From Ureibacillus aquaedulcis (GTDB taxonomy: Bacteria > Bacillota > Bacilli > Bacillales_A > Planococcaceae), in the NCBI RefSeq assembly GCF_030418165.1, contig NZ_JAUHTQ010000020.1:1-54214 (forward strand): 54,214 nucleotides of DNA, written 5' to 3'. How positions within the stretch are numbered: the first letter of the stretch is position 1; each line of letters opens with the position of its first letter. Below the pieces are notes generated by a model that saw nothing but the letters and a program-made list of their open reading frames with translations, was not told where the DNA came from and made no database searches. Position numbers and translations under genes: made by a program. Shown here piece after piece: positions 51,600 to 54,214 of this stretch.

Positions 51600-52235
51600 T
51601 TACTTTTCTTCTAGTGACTGAACAATCAGTCTCCACACATCTTCTACCACTTTCTCCACAGACTGGTCAGCATTAACTATTTTAATTCTATCAGGATAAC
51701 GTTTTACTACCTCATGATAACCTTCCCTAACCTTCTCGTGAAATGATAAGCTCTCAACATCAAGTCTATTCAACTCCCGCTCATTGTGTGAATGAATGCG
51801 GGCTAGTCCAACTGCTGGGTCTAAATCAAATAATATCGTTAGGTCCGGCAACTGTTTCCCAATAGCGAATTCATTTATGGATAATACTTCATCCATGCCA
51901 ATTCCACGAGCATAACCTTGGTAGGCTAATGAGGAATCAATAAAACGATCGCATAATACCAGTTTGCCCTGTTTCATTGCCGGCTCTACTTTTTCAAAGA
52001 AGTGCTGACTTCTTGCAGCGGCGTATAATAAGGCTTCTGTTCGTTCATCCATCGCTGTATTTTCAGGGTTCAAGATTACTTCACGAATCTTTTCCGCGAT
52101 TTCGATTCCACCTGGTTCCCGGGTAGCTAAAACGTCGATGCCTTCTTCTTGAAGTCGCTCGGCAATTTTATTTAAAATTGTCGTTTTCCCTGCGCCCTCT
52201 GGTCCTTCAAATGTAATAAATAAATTGCTTTTCAT
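51600..52235 (-). CDS. tmk: Thymidylate kinase (Tmk)
   Basis: Tmk phosphorylates dTMP to dTDP. The P-loop [11 protein letters not shown] is at residues 9-19, the TREPGG segment near 38-43, the [12 protein letters not shown] motif near 95-106, and a LID region near 145-155. The length of 211 residues is typical. GGAGG is 9 bases before the ATG, 19 bases after yaaO, so the two are co-transcribed. Confidence 0.96.
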   Translation of the reverse strand: MKSNLFITFEGPEGAGKTTILNKIAERLQEEGIDVLATREPGGIEIAEKIREVILNPENTAMDERTEALLYAAARSQHFFEKVEPAMKQGKLVLCDRFIDSSLAYQGYARGIGMDEVLSINEFAIGKQLPDLTILFDLDPAVGLARIHSHNERELNRLDVESLSFHEKVREGYHEVVKRYPDRIKIVNADQSVEKVVEDVWRLIVQSLEEK

Positions 52236-52254
52236 TTCTATATTCCTCCGACTA

Positions 52255-53676
52255 TTACTTTATGACGTATAGGAGCTTTTCGTTTAGACGATGTTGCCCT
52301 TGAAAAGCTGCACCCGTTGCTAGTAACTCTTCTAGTTGGCTTAATTTCGCCACTGTAATTTTTTCCCCTGGCAAGAATAAGGGTATTCCAGGTGGATAAG
52401 GAATGAGCATACTTGCACTTACCCGCCCAATTGCCCGCATATATGGTACCCATTCCTTTTCAAGCTCATCTAACTCGTCATAAGAGTACTCGGGTATTGA
52501 AACGGTTGTAAATTCTTTTGATGGAGAAACCGTCTGTTCAGTCTTTACCCCTATTTTCCTTAAATTAAAAATTGCTTCTTTTATCCGTATACGTGCCTCT
52601 GCGAAGGGATAAGCCTGTCCGTGTTTTAGCAGCGGCAAAATCAATAATGCTTGGTAAGGGTCTGCAAGTTCGACAAATATTCCTTGTTGTTCAAGTACTT
52701 CTTTTAACTGGTACCCAGTATAACCCGGAATGCGCAACAATAGCTTCAATGGGTCGTCTACTTCAATCACCTGTAGGGGCTCTACTGAACGCAATGCTTC
52801 AATCCACTGATTTCGTTTATCTTTTAAATAGTTGGCATCACTTTCTAAATAACTATCTATATAGTCCCTTGCGTCATCCAGAGAAGCCAGAAGCAGATAA
52901 GATGGACTGCTGGATTGAAGCATTCTTAGATAATGATTGATTCGTTCTGGATGAATCAGATCTGAATTCACGTGCAAAAAGGACGCCATGGTCATAGCTG
53001 GGAGTGTTTTATGTGCAGACTGGACAACAATATCTGCTCCTAATTGAATGGCCGAGGGCGGGAAATCCTTGCTTGCGATTAAATGAGCTCCATGGGCCTC
53101 GTCAACAAGAACAGGAATCTTAAGTTCTTGACACATTTTAATTTGCAGCGCCATCTCCTTACCTGCTACACCATAGTATGTTGGATAGGTTAGAACAACC
53201 GCTTTCGCATCAGGGTGAACCTGCAATGCTTCTTTCAGTGTAGCAGTTGGCACAGCTCCAGCAGCGGTAGTTGCCTCATCCCAGGCCGGGGCAATAAATA
53301 TGGCTTTTGCTCCAACCAGCTCCAGTGCATGGAAAATGGATTTATGTGCATTTCTTTGAACAATGATTTTTTCATTTCGTTTACAGGTTGCATAGATCAT
53401 TGCCAAATTTCCTACTGTAGAGCCATTTACTAAGAAAAAACTTTTTCTTGCTTGATAGGTCTTGGCTAAGAGCTCTTCAGCCTGTGCAATAGCTTCCTCG
53501 GGATGATGATAATCATCCAGGCCCGTTAACTCTGTTAAGTCATATGTAAGTGCCTCTTTGATCGTACTTGGTAAATTTGATAACAAACCATTTTTATGTC
53601 CCGGAACATGCCAACTCATCGGCCTCATCTCAGTAAATTTTTGCAAAGCCGAAACGACCGGTCTTTCCCTTTTCAT
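52255..53676 (-). CDS. yaaO: Orn/Lys/Arg decarboxylase family protein (YaaO)
   Basis: A PLP-dependent fold-type I decarboxylase of the SpeA/YaaO group; the substrate (Lys, Arg or Orn) cannot be told from sequence. The PLP lysine is in [10 protein letters not shown] near residue 222, with VDEAHGAH near 191-198 and the N-terminal [10 protein letters not shown]. The C-terminal domain (about 370-473) has the family's [13 protein letters not shown]. The start is the ATG at 53674-53676, 8 bases after GGAG; the earlier in-frame ATG precedes that site. The length of 473 residues is usual. Confidence 0.93.
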   Translation of the reverse strand: MKRERPVVSALQKFTEMRPMSWHVPGHKNGLLSNLPSTIKEALTYDLTELTGLDDYHHPEEAIAQAEELLAKTYQARKSFFLVNGSTVGNLAMIYATCKRNEKIIVQRNAHKSIFHALELVGAKAIFIAPAWDEATTAAGAVPTATLKEALQVHPDAKAVVLTYPTYYGVAGKEMALQIKMCQELKIPVLVDEAHGAHLIASKDFPPSAIQLGADIVVQSAHKTLPAMTMASFLHVNSDLIHPERINHYLRMLQSSSPSYLLLASLDDARDYIDSYLESDANYLKDKRNQWIEALRSVEPLQVIEVDDPLKLLLRIPGYTGYQLKEVLEQQGIFVELADPYQALLILPLLKHGQAYPFAEARIRIKEAIFNLRKIGVKTEQTVSPSKEFTTVSIPEYSYDELDELEKEWVPYMRAIGRVSASMLIPYPPGIPLFLPGEKITVAKLSQLEELLATGAAFQGQHRLNEKLLYVIK

Positions 53677-53694
53677 CTTTCTCACTCCGTTCAT

Positions 53695-53889
53695 ATATTC
53701 CTTTCTATTATAGTCGCAGAGAGCGCGAAAACGGAAGTGAATAGGTAAGCATCCGTAAAGGGAAATGAATTAATTTAAGATACTCTTTGATTTTATTTAA
53801 AATTATAAGGGACGGATGATAAATATAGTACAAGATCCCCTGGTTTCATCGTTTTAGCTTCAATCATTTCACTTTCGCGTAAAGTAAAT
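53695..53889. other. Intergenic upstream of yaaO
   Basis: No intact gene. It should contain the yaaO-tmk promoter on the minus strand and may include the frame-shifted tail of the adjacent remnant. Confidence 0.4.
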
Positions 53890-54159
53890 CTACAACGATT
53901 CTATCCGATCATTTAATAATGCCGTTGCCATTTTACCAAACTTCTTCACTACTGCCAAAGTTACTCCATTTCCCATTCCCACTCCTTCATAAACATGCAA
54001 TGCCCGCTTACTAATCATTTCTAGAGTTTCAAGCAAAATTGCACTGGTAGATAGAACACTTCCAACTACATAGGAGTACCCTCATTTTTCGCAATCTAAG
54101 GCTGCGTGCAATAATCCTTCGTCAGCTTTAACAGTTTGAGATTGGGTGATACCAAAAAA
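53890..54159 (-). pseudogene. Degenerate coding remnant with an in-frame stop, unidentified family
   Basis: The minus frame runs from after a TAA (54160-54162) to a TAG (53890-53892), interrupted by one TGA at 54082-54084. The pieces look protein-like: ADEGLLHAALDCEK before the TGA, then GYSYVVGSVLSTSAILLE, and later YEGVGMGNGVTLAVVKKFG. A further stretch in another frame downstream (LRESEMIEAKTMKPGDLVLYL, about 53810-53875) may be its shifted C-terminus. No start codon or ribosome binding site is seen. This points to a broken gene. I do not recognise the family. Confidence 0.5.
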
Positions 54160-54214
54160 TTATTTATTTGCAAAAAATAATTCCTTATTAATCTCTAAAC
54201 TTTTAATTCTTTTA

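Overview
The window looks like a low-GC, spore-forming Firmicute, probably Planococcaceae/Caryophanaceae (Solibacillus- or Lysinibacillus-like). The evidence is gene order and protein sequence: it carries, in reverse orientation, the block that Bacillus subtilis has between yaaO-tmk and lysS-rrn near the replication origin. Sporulation genes are abundant (spoIIE, spoVT, spoVG, sspF, fin, yabP, yabQ, abrB). The genus is inferred from style and not proven.

Layout. Nearly everything is on the minus strand, so transcription runs from 54 kb towards position 1. Positions 1-135 carry two tandem near-consensus sigma-A promoters pointing off the left edge, as expected just upstream of an rRNA operon. 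Next come lysS, a plus-strand DinB gene, dusB-folK-folB-folP, a plus-strand 92-residue unknown, cysK, a PrsA-like foldase (yacD), hslO, coaX, ftsH, hpt, tilS and spoIIE (0.5-17.2 kb). From 17.4 to 24.2 kb there are a small membrane protein gene, a coding remnant without a start codon, yabR, divIC, yabQ, yabP, rqcP, yabN (mazG), yabM and spoVT. From 24.4 to 30.1 kb are mfd, fin, pth and ctc. An exported 735-residue metallo-beta-lactamase-fold protein is inserted between ctc and prs (30.4-32.6 kb). The order then resumes with prs, glmU, spoVG, ridA, purR, ispE, sspF, veg, rsmA, rnmV, yabE, tatD, metG, plus-strand abrB, rsmI, yazA, yabB, yabA, ricT, holB, yaaR, darA, tmk and yaaO. The right edge (53.9-54.2 kb) holds a broken coding remnant.

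How the genes work together. Translation and RNA quality functions dominate: lysS, metG, tilS, dusB, pth, rqcP, ctc, rsmA, rsmI, rnmV, yabB. They sit with nucleotide and PRPP metabolism (prs, hpt, purR, tmk), folate and cysteine synthesis, envelope precursors (glmU, ispE, yabE), and DNA replication and repair (holB, yabA, mfd). Developmental control is readable in the DNA: sigma-G-like promoters precede spoVT, fin and sspF, a sigma-H-like promoter precedes spoVG, and abrB has two perfect Spo0A boxes just downstream of its promoter.

Departures from the B. subtilis order are the clearest novelties. pabABC, yazB, yabG, yabS and yabT are absent from their usual places. A DinB gene, a 92-residue unknown and the exported metallo-hydrolase are additions. 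CoaX has lost residues in three nucleotide-binding motifs. No CRISPR array, tRNA gene, rRNA body or intact transposable element was recognised.
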